Assembly (NCBI RefSeq): GCF_900129125.1
Contig: NZ_FQVJ01000007.1
Span: 47,637 to 111,636 of the forward strand
From: Acidocella aminolytica 101 = DSM 11237
GTDB taxonomy: Bacteria > Pseudomonadota > Alphaproteobacteria > Acetobacterales > Acetobacteraceae
Direction of reading: 5' to 3'
Length of the DNA: 64,000 bases
In this document: positions 17,499 to 25,459 of the stretch, in pieces
Layout of the letters: each line of letters begins with the position of its first letter
How positions within the stretch are numbered: the first letter of the stretch is position 1
Translations under genes and position numbers: made by a program
The notes under the pieces: generated by a model
Databases searched by the model: none
The model's input: the letters and a program-made list of their open reading frames with translations, nothing else
Told to the model about the DNA's origin: nothing

Positions 17499-18377
17499 TT
17501 AACGCTTCCGCAGGGTCAAGATCGACCATGCGCCATCCACCAGCCGCTTTTCCAGCACCAGACCGGCGCGGCGGTGGCAGGAGACCACCCAGTTCACCTG
17601 CGTGTTCAGCAGTCCCGCTAGAATCGCCACCCCGCCAGGGGCCAGATGTGCGGCGAGATGATGCGCCATGGCGCAGAGCGGGCGAGCCAGGATGTTGGCG
17701 AAAACCAAATCGAACGGGGCGGCCTTGGTGATTTGGGAGTCCGACCAGCCATCGGCCTGGATGGCGTGAATCCTGTCCGCCACCCCGTTCAGCTTGGCAT
17801 TTTCCTTGGCCACGCGGGCAGCACGGGCGTCGATATCCGTGGCCAGCACGTTTTTATGCATAAGTTTGGCGGCGGCGATGGCGAGAATGCCCGAGCCGGT
17901 GCCAAGGTCCAGAATCCGCTGCGGGTGGTGGCGTTTCACCAGATCCTCCAGCGTCACCAAGCAGCCGCGGGTGGAGTTATGCTCGCCGGTACCAAAGGCC
18001 AGACCGGCATCAAGCGTGATGGTGATGCGCCCTGGCAGCTCCGGCCCCTCGATATGGGTGCCGCGTATGGCAAACCGTGCGCCGATAAGCTGTTCCGGGA
18101 AGGCTTGCTGGGTGCGGGCCAGCCAGCCGCCCACGGGCACCAGCCCGCGCGTGATTTCTGGCGAGAAGCCGGAGACCATCTCGGCTACCATCAGGGCGGC
18201 AGCGAGATCGTCCTCATACTCGCCGCGTTCCTTCACGCCTTGCAGGTCCCATTCATCCGCGTCCTCGTCATGATAAAACGACACGGCGCGGCAGACGCTG
18301 GAAAGCGCCGCCTCGAAGGTTTCCATTACTTCAGCGGGGACGCGGAGCGAGATGCACTCCAGAACTTCCTCAGCCAT
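17499..18377 (-). CDS. prmA: Ribosomal protein L11 methyltransferase
   Basis: PrmA trimethylates ribosomal protein L11. About 292 residues. The N-terminal substrate-recognition domain (ECISLRVPAEVMETFEAAL) is followed by LDAGLAFGTGEHNSTRGCL, the signature LDLGTGSGILAIAAAKL for SAM binding and the catalytic-type FANILARPL. The start chosen overlaps the uvrD stop by 8 bp (ATG within GGATGGCTGA), showing translational coupling. A longer frame upstream to 18479 is only the shadow of uvrD. It is the last gene of a metF-uvrD-prmA run. Confidence 0.93.
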   Translation of the reverse strand: MAEEVLECISLRVPAEVMETFEAALSSVCRAVSFYHDEDADEWDLQGVKERGEYEDDLAAALMVAEMVSGFSPEITRGLVPVGGWLARTQQAFPEQLIGARFAIRGTHIEGPELPGRITITLDAGLAFGTGEHNSTRGCLVTLEDLVKRHHPQRILDLGTGSGILAIAAAKLMHKNVLATDIDARAARVAKENAKLNGVADRIHAIQADGWSDSQITKAAPFDLVFANILARPLCAMAHHLAAHLAPGGVAILAGLLNTQVNWVVSCHRRAGLVLEKRLVDGAWSILTLRKR

Positions 18378-20541
18378 CCTGGCGCTCCACGAAACGGTCC
18401 AGCACGCGTTTTTCTCCTGATGTCTCGAAATCAATATCCAGCCGGTCGTCATCGGCGGCAATGACGCGGCCATAGCCAAATTTCTGGTGGAACACCCGTG
18501 CCCCCACCGGAATTTTTTGCGTTCGGGCAGGGCGGGCTTGCACCTCCCATGCGTCCGGGCGGCGGGCCTGCACGGGGAAATGCGTGGCCGCCGGGGCCAT
18601 GCGCCCGCCTTGCGGCTGGACCGAGCCGGAGTGGCGGATCACCTCCTCCGGCAGCTCGTCGATAAAGCGGCTGGGGATGGAGCTTTGCCAGTTGGCGTAG
18701 ATGCGCCGGTTGGCGGCGTGCAGAATAATGGCGCGTTGCTTGGCGCGGGTGATGCCCACATAAGCCAGGCGCCGTTCTTCCTCCAAACTCTTATTGCCGC
18801 CTTCATCCAAGGCCCGCTGGTTGGGGAACACGCCTTCCTCCCAGCCGGGGAGAAACACCGTGTCGAATTCCAGCCCCTTGGCGCCGTGCAGGGTCATCAT
18901 GGAAACCTTGGCGCCGTCTTCCTGCGCCTCAACCTCGGTGACGAGTGCGACATGCTCAAGGAAGGTTTGCAGCGTCTCGAAATCCGCCAAGGCGCGGGAA
19001 AGCTCCTTGAGGTTTTCCAGCCGTCCTGGTGCTTCTGGGGATTTGTCCGCTTTCCACATGGCGATATAGCCGGACTCTTCCAGCACTATATCCAGTGCCA
19101 CCACCGGCCCCTGCGTGGCCAGAATGTTCCGCCAATCCTCGAACTGCTCCAGCAGGTTGCGCATGGTTGTGGCCAGCTTGCCGCGCAACCCGCCTTCCGC
19201 CACCAGCTTGGCGGCGGCGTCATGCAGCGGCATGTTATAGGCTCGCGCGGCCTCGTGCAGATTACGGATCGCGGCATCCCCTACGCCCCGCTTGGGCGTG
19301 TTCACAATCCGTTCGAAGGCGAGGTCGTCGCTGGGCTGTTCCAGCACGCGCAAATACGCGATGGCATCGCGTATTTCCGCGCGCTCATAAAAGCGCAAGC
19401 CGCCAATAATGCGGTAAGGCACGCCGAGTGTGAGTAGCCGCTCTTCAAACGAGCGGGTCTGGAACCCGGCGCGGACCAGAATTGCGATCTCGTTCAGAGA
19501 ATGGCCGGAGCGCCAGAGGGATTCGATGCGCCCGCCCACGGTCCGGGCTTCCTCCTCTGAATCCCACAAGGAGATCACTTCAACCTTCTCGCCCTGGGCA
19601 TCGTTGCGGCCAGGATGCAGCGTTTTGCCCAGCCGCCCTTCATTATGGGAAATCAGATGCGAGGCGGCGGCGAGAATCGGCTGGGTGGAGCGGTAATTAG
19701 CTTCCAGCCGGACCACTTTCGCCCCGGGGAAATCCTGCTCGAATTTCAGAATATTCTCAATTTCGGCGCCACGCCAGCTATAGATGCTCTGGTCGTCATC
19801 GCCCACGCAGCAGATGTTTTTATGCCCCTGGGCCAGCAGCCGCAGCCAGTAATATTGGACAAGGTTGGTGTCCTGATATTCGTCCACCAGAATATAGCGG
19901 AAGGTGCGGTGATAATAAGCCAGCACCTCCTGGTCGGTTTTCAAGAGATGCACCATTAGCAGCAGCAAATCACCGAAATCCACGGCGTTGAGCTGGCGCA
20001 GGCGGGTCTGGTAGGCGGCGTAGAATTCCTCCGCCCGGCCATTGGCGAAGTCCGTGGTCTCGGCCACCGGAATCTGGCCCGGCATGAAGCCTTTGTCTTT
20101 CCAACGCTGGATTTGCGCCATCAATGCGTTGGGTGGCCAGCGTTTAAAGTCGATCCGCGCGGCTTCCATAATCTGTTTGAGCAAACGGAGTTGGTCGTCT
20201 GTGTCCAGAATCGAGAAGCTGCTGGTCAGCCCCACCCGCTCCGCCCAGCGGCGCAACATGCGGGCGCAGAGGGCGTGGAATGTGCCGAGCCACAGCCCTT
20301 CCACCGGCCCGCCCATGATCTTCGCCACACGCTCGCGCATTTCCCGCGCCGCCTTGTTGGTGAAGGTCACGGTAAGAATCTGGTTGGGGAAGGCGCGGCG
20401 GCTGAGCAGAATATGGGCGAAGCGCGTGGTCAGCACCCGGGTTTTGCCCGTGCCGGCGCCGGCCAGCACCAGCACCGGGCCTTCGGTGCTTTCCACGGCG
20501 TCACGCTGGGCGCTGTTCAACCCCTCCAGATAGCTTGCCAT
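18370..20541 (-). CDS. uvrD: DNA helicase UvrD/PcrA (superfamily 1A)
   Basis: 3'-5' helicase for nucleotide excision and mismatch repair. At 723 residues it has the standard motif series: LNSAQRDAVESTEGPVLVLAGAGTGKT (Q motif and Walker A), FTNKAAREMRERV, ILVDEYQDTN (Walker B), VGDDDQSIYSWRGA, LEANYRSTQPIL, MTLHGAKGLEFDTVFLPGWEEG and RRLAYVGITRAK. A C-terminal Tudor-like KVxH-type tail (VFHQKFGYGRVIAADDDRLDIDF, in part) is present as in UvrD/PcrA. It starts 3 bp after metF and overlaps prmA. Confidence 0.96.
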   Translation of the reverse strand: MASYLEGLNSAQRDAVESTEGPVLVLAGAGTGKTRVLTTRFAHILLSRRAFPNQILTVTFTNKAAREMRERVAKIMGGPVEGLWLGTFHALCARMLRRWAERVGLTSSFSILDTDDQLRLLKQIMEAARIDFKRWPPNALMAQIQRWKDKGFMPGQIPVAETTDFANGRAEEFYAAYQTRLRQLNAVDFGDLLLLMVHLLKTDQEVLAYYHRTFRYILVDEYQDTNLVQYYWLRLLAQGHKNICCVGDDDQSIYSWRGAEIENILKFEQDFPGAKVVRLEANYRSTQPILAAASHLISHNEGRLGKTLHPGRNDAQGEKVEVISLWDSEEEARTVGGRIESLWRSGHSLNEIAILVRAGFQTRSFEERLLTLGVPYRIIGGLRFYERAEIRDAIAYLRVLEQPSDDLAFERIVNTPKRGVGDAAIRNLHEAARAYNMPLHDAAAKLVAEGGLRGKLATTMRNLLEQFEDWRNILATQGPVVALDIVLEESGYIAMWKADKSPEAPGRLENLKELSRALADFETLQTFLEHVALVTEVEAQEDGAKVSMMTLHGAKGLEFDTVFLPGWEEGVFPNQRALDEGGNKSLEEERRLAYVGITRAKQRAIILHAANRRIYANWQSSIPSRFIDELPEEVIRHSGSVQPQGGRMAPAATHFPVQARRPDAWEVQARPARTQKIPVGARVFHQKFGYGRVIAADDDRLDIDFETSGEKRVLDRFVERQDG

Positions 20542-20544
20542 GGA

Positions 20545-21480
20545 TCAGGCCGCCGGGTCCGGTTTCACGCCCAGAATCCGGGCGATGGCATAGGTCAGGT
20601 CCGGACGGTTGAGCGTGTAGAAATGGAACTCGTCAATGCCGTTGGCTTGCAGCAGCCGTACCTGCTCCGCCGCCACGGCGGCTGCCACCATGCGGCGGGT
20701 TTCCACGTCGTCATCCAACCCTTCGAACATGCCCGCCATCCATTGGGGTATGGAGGTGCCGCAGGCCTCGCAGAATTTCCGAGCCTGGTTGAAGTTGGTG
20801 ACCGGTAGAATCCCCGGCACGATTGGCGCCTTGATGCCTGCGGCCAGGGCGCGATCCATGAAGCGCAGGAAGATGTTATTGTCGAAAAACACCTGAGTGA
20901 TGGCGCGCGTCGCCCCGGCATCCAGCTTGCGTTTCAGGTTGTCGAGATCCGCCTTGGGGCTGGCGGCCTGCGGGTGGGTCTCAGGGTAGGCTGCCACGGA
21001 AATCTCGAAGGCCGCGATTTTTTTCAGCCCTTCCACCAGATCCGCCGCGAAGGCGTAGCCGCCGGGATGGGGTGTATATGGCGCGCCGCCCGGCATGTCC
21101 CCGCGCAGGGCGACGATATGCTTGACCCCCGCCTGCCAATAACGCTCCGCGACCGCGTTCACGTCCTCTTTGGTGGCGCCCACGCAGGTGAGATGAGCGG
21201 CCGGGGTGAGGGCGGTTTCCTTGACGATTCGCAGCACGGTGGCGTGGGTGCGCTCCTGCGTTGAGCCGCCCGCGCCATAGGTTACGGAGACGAAATCCGG
21301 CCGCAAGGTCGCTAGCCGTTCGATGCAATGCCAGAGTTGGGCTTCCAGTCCCTCGGTCTTGGGCGGGAAGAACTCGAACGAGATCGCGGGCGGGGCGGCG
21401 CCGTCACGCGCGGGCAGAGGGGCAATACGCTCGCCCGCGGCCCAGCGTTCCAGAGTGTGCCTGTCAGGAGAATGGGTCAT
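20545..21480 (-). CDS. metF: 5,10-methylenetetrahydrofolate reductase
   Basis: FAD-dependent reduction of methylene-THF to methyl-THF, the methyl donor for methionine synthesis. The 311-residue protein shows ISFEFFPPKTEGLEAQLW, DFVSVTYGAGGSTQERT, the folate-binding HLTCVGATKEDV, IVALRGDMPGG and FFDNNIFLRFMDRA, then PGILPVTNFNQ. It heads the metF-uvrD-prmA run. No riboswitch could be recognised in the 170 bp upstream, which is shared with the divergent mlaA. Confidence 0.96.
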   Translation of the reverse strand: MTHSPDRHTLERWAAGERIAPLPARDGAAPPAISFEFFPPKTEGLEAQLWHCIERLATLRPDFVSVTYGAGGSTQERTHATVLRIVKETALTPAAHLTCVGATKEDVNAVAERYWQAGVKHIVALRGDMPGGAPYTPHPGGYAFAADLVEGLKKIAAFEISVAAYPETHPQAASPKADLDNLKRKLDAGATRAITQVFFDNNIFLRFMDRALAAGIKAPIVPGILPVTNFNQARKFCEACGTSIPQWMAGMFEGLDDDVETRRMVAAAVAAEQVRLLQANGIDEFHFYTLNRPDLTYAIARILGVKPDPAA

Positions 21481-21651
21481 GGTCTGTTCGCTCCGTGCAG
21501 GGGGTTAGGTGGCAGGCCACGCCGTGTCGCGCAAGTGGCGCGAAGGCCACAACCGCGCGCGAAGCTCTGGCCCGGTGGTTGACGGCACGGTAATGACACT
21601 CACATTGATGGTGCCGCCACGCGCAGATGCTGTTGCCAGGAGACAGGTGAG

Positions 21652-22452
21652 ATGAAGATGACGCTGAAAAGCCGGCTGATGAGGGGCTTGGCCGTGACTG
21701 TCCCCGGGCTGGTGCTGGCCGGGGCCCTGAGCGGCTGTGCCACGCCGCCGCCCAAAACAGATAAGGCGGATTACCAAGCCTATAAACAGCTCAATGACCC
21801 TCTGGAACCCACCAACCGCGTGTTCTTCAAGGTCAATAACGTGCTCGACACTTATGTGATGAAGCCGGTGGCCGAAGGTTATGTGCATGTCACCACCCAG
21901 GGCATCCGCAACCATGTAGGGGATTTCACCTCAAATATCGGTGAGCCCGCGCGGATGCTGAACTTCATGGCGTCAGGCGACCCCACGGATGCGGGTACGT
22001 CCCTCGTGCGGTTCTTGCTGAACTCCACCATCGGCATTGGCGGGATTTTCGACCCCGCCGCGGCGCTCGGCTATCCCAAGATTGACACGGATTTCGGCCT
22101 GACGCTGGCCAGCTGGGGCGTACCCGCCGGGCCGTATTTGTATCTGCCGGTCTTTGGCCCGTCCGGCGCCCGCGATGTGTGGAACCTGCCGGTGGAATGG
22201 GTCGCCACCCCCATGGCGGCCGCGCCTGCCAGTACTTCGCTTACCGATTTCGGCTATGCCGAAACCGGTATCGACCTGATCAACACCCGTGCGGAATATC
22301 TGCAGCCGATTGATCAGATCAATGCCACCGCGCTTGATCCTTATGCCACATTCCGGAGCCTTTATCGCCAATCTCGTGCCTCACAGCTCCAGCAGATCAA
22401 GCAACGTGACAAGAAGACCTGGCCGGACTGGTATCACCATCCGGCGCAATAA
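21652..22452 (+). CDS. mlaA: MlaA/VacJ-family outer-membrane lipoprotein
   Basis: Outer-membrane component of the Mla phospholipid-trafficking system, which removes phospholipids from the outer leaflet. The signal peptide ends in a lipobox-like ALSGC. The mature protein has the conserved NDPLEPTNRVFFKVNN, IGEPARMLNFMASGD, the FLLNSTIGIGGIFDPA block and DFGLTLASWGVPAGPYLYLP. At 266 residues it is typical. It precedes the mlaC-like gene by 21 bp. The MlaFED inner-membrane complex is not in the window. Confidence 0.95.
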   Translation: MKMTLKSRLMRGLAVTVPGLVLAGALSGCATPPPKTDKADYQAYKQLNDPLEPTNRVFFKVNNVLDTYVMKPVAEGYVHVTTQGIRNHVGDFTSNIGEPARMLNFMASGDPTDAGTSLVRFLLNSTIGIGGIFDPAAALGYPKIDTDFGLTLASWGVPAGPYLYLPVFGPSGARDVWNLPVEWVATPMAAAPASTSLTDFGYAETGIDLINTRAEYLQPIDQINATALDPYATFRSLYRQSRASQLQQIKQRDKKTWPDWYHHPAQ

Positions 22453-22473
22453 AGTAAGGGTTTAAGACAGACC

Positions 22474-23097
22474 ATGCATTTTCGCCGCTTCTTTCTGGGG
22501 GCCGTGGCCTCCGTCCCAATGCTTGCCATGATGGCGGGTGCTGCTCACGCGCAGGCCATGGCACCTGCTGCCGCCAAGAGCTTCATCCAACAATCTGGTG
22601 ACAAGTTGGTTGCCATCGTCAATGGTGATGGCACACAAAGGCAGAAAGCCACCGAGCTGCGGGATCTGGTGAACCAGATCGTCGCGGTGGATCAGGTGGG
22701 GGATTATGTTCTCGGCCGCTATAACCATGTGGCGACGCCGGCACAGAAACAGCAGTTCCTGACCCTGTTTCACCAGTTGCTGAGCTACAACATCACCTAC
22801 CAGATCAAGGCCTATAAGGGCGTCAGCTTCACCGTGAACAAGGCCACTCAGCAGGGTAACGACGTGCTGGTGGATACCACAGTGACCGCGCCTGACAAAT
22901 CCCCCGCCGACGTTGGTTGGGTGGTGGAGCAGGACAAGGGCCAACCCAAGATCATTGACGTGATAGTGGCGGGGACTTCCCTGCGCATTACCACCCGCAA
23001 CGATTATGCGGGCGTGATCACTGATAATGGTGGCCAGGTTTCGGCGCTGCTGAGCGCCATGCAGAACCAGATCACAAAAATCTCCTCCAGCCAGTAA
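22474..23097 (+). CDS. mlaC: MlaC/Ttg2D-family periplasmic phospholipid-binding protein
   Basis: A 207-residue exported protein: HFRRFFLGAVASVPMLAMMAG then AHAQA, a typical signal peptide. The mature part resembles the Tol-Tol-Ttg2D family (FIQQSGDKLVAIVNGDG, VGDYVLGRYNHVATPAQKQQF, VDTTVTAP and the closing IVAGTSLRITTRNDYAGVI). MlaC shuttles phospholipids between MlaA and the MlaFEDB complex. The hopanoid-cluster protein HpnM belongs to the same family, but pairing with mlaA favours MlaC. A strong terminator follows. Confidence 0.9.
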   Translation: MHFRRFFLGAVASVPMLAMMAGAAHAQAMAPAAAKSFIQQSGDKLVAIVNGDGTQRQKATELRDLVNQIVAVDQVGDYVLGRYNHVATPAQKQQFLTLFHQLLSYNITYQIKAYKGVSFTVNKATQQGNDVLVDTTVTAPDKSPADVGWVVEQDKGQPKIIDVIVAGTSLRITTRNDYAGVITDNGGQVSALLSAMQNQITKISSSQ

Positions 23098-23109
23098 CAG
23101 TCTGGCGGC

Positions 23110-23142
23110 AAAAAAAAAGGGGCCGTTCTGGCCCCTTTTTTA
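23110..23142. terminator. Bidirectional intrinsic terminator
   Basis: A-run, GGGGCC/GGCCCC stem with 5-base loop and six Ts, between the convergent mlaC and DUF2125 genes. Confidence 0.9.
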
Positions 23143-23146
23143 TGGT

Positions 23147-24322
23147 TTATGGAGACGCCGCTCCCGAGCCGTCGCCTGGAGCCACAGCTGGGGCCGGGGG
23201 CGGGTTAAGCAGCTTGTTCCAGTCCAGCGGCGGCAGGTCGCCGGTTTTTTTGCCGTTCACGACAATGCCGCCCTTGCCATAGACCGTATGCATGGCCAGC
23301 TCCTGCCCGCCATCTGTGGTGGTGGATAGGTATGGCGAGAGCGTGGCCTCAATCTGGCTGATCCAGTCCTGCAGGCCGGGGTAGGAGCCGGTCAGCGCGC
23401 CGGTGAACTGGTCCAGATGGTCGGCGGTGACGTCTGTCTTGCCGGAGGGCTGGCCCGCTTTGTCGAACGCCACGGTGCCGTCGGCCTTAAGCTGGCAGGG
23501 GCCGAGCTTCAGGCTGAGGCTACCCTGGCCGCTGCCGCCCGCCATGGCCCATTGATGCAGGGTTTGCAGCATGAATTTGTCGCGCGCGTCCTGGTCCTGA
23601 AAGCTGGCTTCCTGCTTGGCGATGCTGCGCCAGTCCAGCGGGCCTGATAGCCGGGCCGTGACGGCGACATGCTCGATTTTCCCGCCAAAGGGCAGGTTGA
23701 GCAGCCGGGTCAGAATCGGGGAGAGGCTAAAATCATGCATGTCCTCCCGCAGGGCCAGGGCGGTCTGGCTGGCGTTGGCATTGGCGTTGAGTGATTCATG
23801 CAGGGTCAGCGTGCCGATCTGCGCCACTTGCAGGCTGCCATTGCTGGCCAGCAGGTTCACGCCCGCGAACTGTGCATCGCCGTTGATGATGGGGTTGTCT
23901 GTATCGCCCAGCCAGATGGAGGGGGAGAGTGTCTCGGTAATATCTGCCACCTCGAAGGTCAGCGCGCCGGAGGCCTCAGAACTGCTGATGGCGATACTCA
24001 GCGGCATGTCCACATGCAAGGTCAACGGATGCAGCAGGCTGATATGCGCACCCAGGCTGGCGGCACTGGCTGTCACGGCCGGAACCGAGGGCTCAGGCTG
24101 CGAGGTCCAGTGCGGATGGCTAATCATCACGCTGGCAAGCAGGGGCGAGCGGCTGGTGGCGATCTTGTCGTAGGAGATATGCGCCGTGCCGCTGGCATTG
24201 ACCTGGTTGATCTCAGCCGTGACCAGCTGTTTCAGCCGCATATTGGCGTAAAGCCAAAGCCCCAGCCAGACCAGCACGACCAGAATAACGAGCCCGCCCA
24301 GCCCTTTTATGAAACTTCGCAT
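23147..24322 (-). CDS. DUF2125 family protein (membrane-anchored, periplasmic)
   Basis: A 391-residue protein with one N-terminal membrane anchor (SFIKGLGGLVILVVLVWLGL), then a long secreted region. The order YDKIATSRSPLLASVMISHP, a central beta-rich part and a late HTVYGKGGIVVNGKK fit DUF2125, an alphaproteobacterial family of unknown function with loose similarity to AsmA-like lipid-transfer proteins (inference). The ATG at 24322 has AGAGGA upstream. The open frame beyond it is a shadow of ribF. It is divergent from ribF and convergent with the mla genes. Confidence 0.8.
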   Translation of the reverse strand: MRSFIKGLGGLVILVVLVWLGLWLYANMRLKQLVTAEINQVNASGTAHISYDKIATSRSPLLASVMISHPHWTSQPEPSVPAVTASAASLGAHISLLHPLTLHVDMPLSIAISSSEASGALTFEVADITETLSPSIWLGDTDNPIINGDAQFAGVNLLASNGSLQVAQIGTLTLHESLNANANASQTALALREDMHDFSLSPILTRLLNLPFGGKIEHVAVTARLSGPLDWRSIAKQEASFQDQDARDKFMLQTLHQWAMAGGSGQGSLSLKLGPCQLKADGTVAFDKAGQPSGKTDVTADHLDQFTGALTGSYPGLQDWISQIEATLSPYLSTTTDGGQELAMHTVYGKGGIVVNGKKTGDLPPLDWNKLLNPPPAPAVAPGDGSGAASP

Positions 24323-24403
24323 CCGCGATCCTCTCAGGATTTGTTCGCTTCCGTTGTGCCGCACCCTTGACCGGCGGCCAAGTGTGGGGGCTTTAGCAGA
24401 GCC

Positions 24404-25339
24404 ATGAAGATTTATTCGGACTGGCGCGCTCTGCCTGCCGCCGCTCGCGGGGCCAGCGTGGCTATGGGGAATTTCGACGGCGTGCATACCGGTCACGCAG
24501 CGGTGCTGCGGGCCGCCCATGCCGCCCGTCCGGACGCGCCACGCGCCGTGTTGACCTTCGAGCCGCATCCGCGCGAATATTTTCGTCCGCAGGACCCGCC
24601 CTTCCGCCTGACCTTGGCGGCGGAACGCGCGGCGGCGCTGGAGGCGCTGGGGGTGGAAATTCTCTACCAGTTGCCCTTCGACGCTGAATTTGCCCATCTC
24701 ACCGCCGAGGCCTTCGTGCAGGAGGTACTGTTTCAGGGTATCAGCGCCGTGCATCTTTCCTGCGGGGCGGATTTCGCCTTCGGTCACCGGCGCGGCGGCG
24801 ATGTGGCGTTTTTGAGCGCCAAGGCCGAGGCGCTGGGCATTGGCCTCTCGATCGTGCCGCAGGTCACGGACGCGCAGGGGCCCATCTCCTCCAGCCGCAT
24901 CCGGCGTTTGTTGCAGGATGGCTACCCGGAGCGCGCGGCGGTGCTGCTGGGGCGACCCTGCTCCATCAGGGGCGAGGTGTTGCATGGCGACAAGCGTGGC
25001 CGCACCATCGGGTTTCCCACCGCCAATATCTCGCTGGGACGGCATCTTGAGCCGCAGCGCGGGGTTTATGCCGTCACCGCCCGGATTGCCGGTAAATGGG
25101 TGAAAGGCGTGGCCAATATCGGGCTGCGCCCCACCGTGGGCGGCACCGAATCCCGGCTGGAAGCGCATTTCTTCGCGTTCGAGGGCGACCTTTACGGGCA
25201 GGATCTGGTGGTGCAACTCCGCCATTTTATCCGCGAGGAGCAGAAATTCCCGGATTTTGAGGCGCTGAAGGCGCAAATCGCCCGCGATGCGCGCGAAGCC
25301 AGCCGCCTGCTTGACGCTTTGCCGGGCGGGGCCGCATAA
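24404..25339 (+). CDS. ribF: Bifunctional riboflavin kinase / FAD synthetase
   Basis: Converts riboflavin to FMN and FMN to FAD. The N-terminal adenylyltransferase domain has VAMGNFDGVHTGHAAVL (HxGH-like site), FEPHPREYF and the late ISSSRIRRLLQDG. The C-terminal kinase domain has RPCSIRGEVLHGDKRGRTIGFPTANI and GVANIGLRPTVGG. At 311 residues it is normal. ileS follows 120 bp later and lspA after it, the ribF-ileS-lspA order seen in many proteobacteria. Confidence 0.97.
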   Translation: MKIYSDWRALPAAARGASVAMGNFDGVHTGHAAVLRAAHAARPDAPRAVLTFEPHPREYFRPQDPPFRLTLAAERAAALEALGVEILYQLPFDAEFAHLTAEAFVQEVLFQGISAVHLSCGADFAFGHRRGGDVAFLSAKAEALGIGLSIVPQVTDAQGPISSSRIRRLLQDGYPERAAVLLGRPCSIRGEVLHGDKRGRTIGFPTANISLGRHLEPQRGVYAVTARIAGKWVKGVANIGLRPTVGGTESRLEAHFFAFEGDLYGQDLVVQLRHFIREEQKFPDFEALKAQIARDAREASRLLDALPGGAA

Positions 25340-25459
25340 ATGCGCCATGACCGGCCCTTACGACCGAATTATACCGCCTACCCGGGCCTGAAACGGGTTC
25401 CCGCGCGTTCCTGCGCCTTCCTTGCCGTGTCGTTTTCCGCCGCCAGGTGATTGCTTCCC

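Noticed and set aside
21481-21651. Possible SAM or SAH riboswitch before metF
   Set aside because: The leader shows none of the conserved SAM-I, SAM-II or SAH elements that I could recognise on the minus strand.
23147-25348. A 733-codon minus-strand frame covering the DUF2125 gene and running under ribF
   Set aside because: Only the part from the ATG at 24322 has a signal anchor and ribosome-binding site; the rest is a shadow of ribF.
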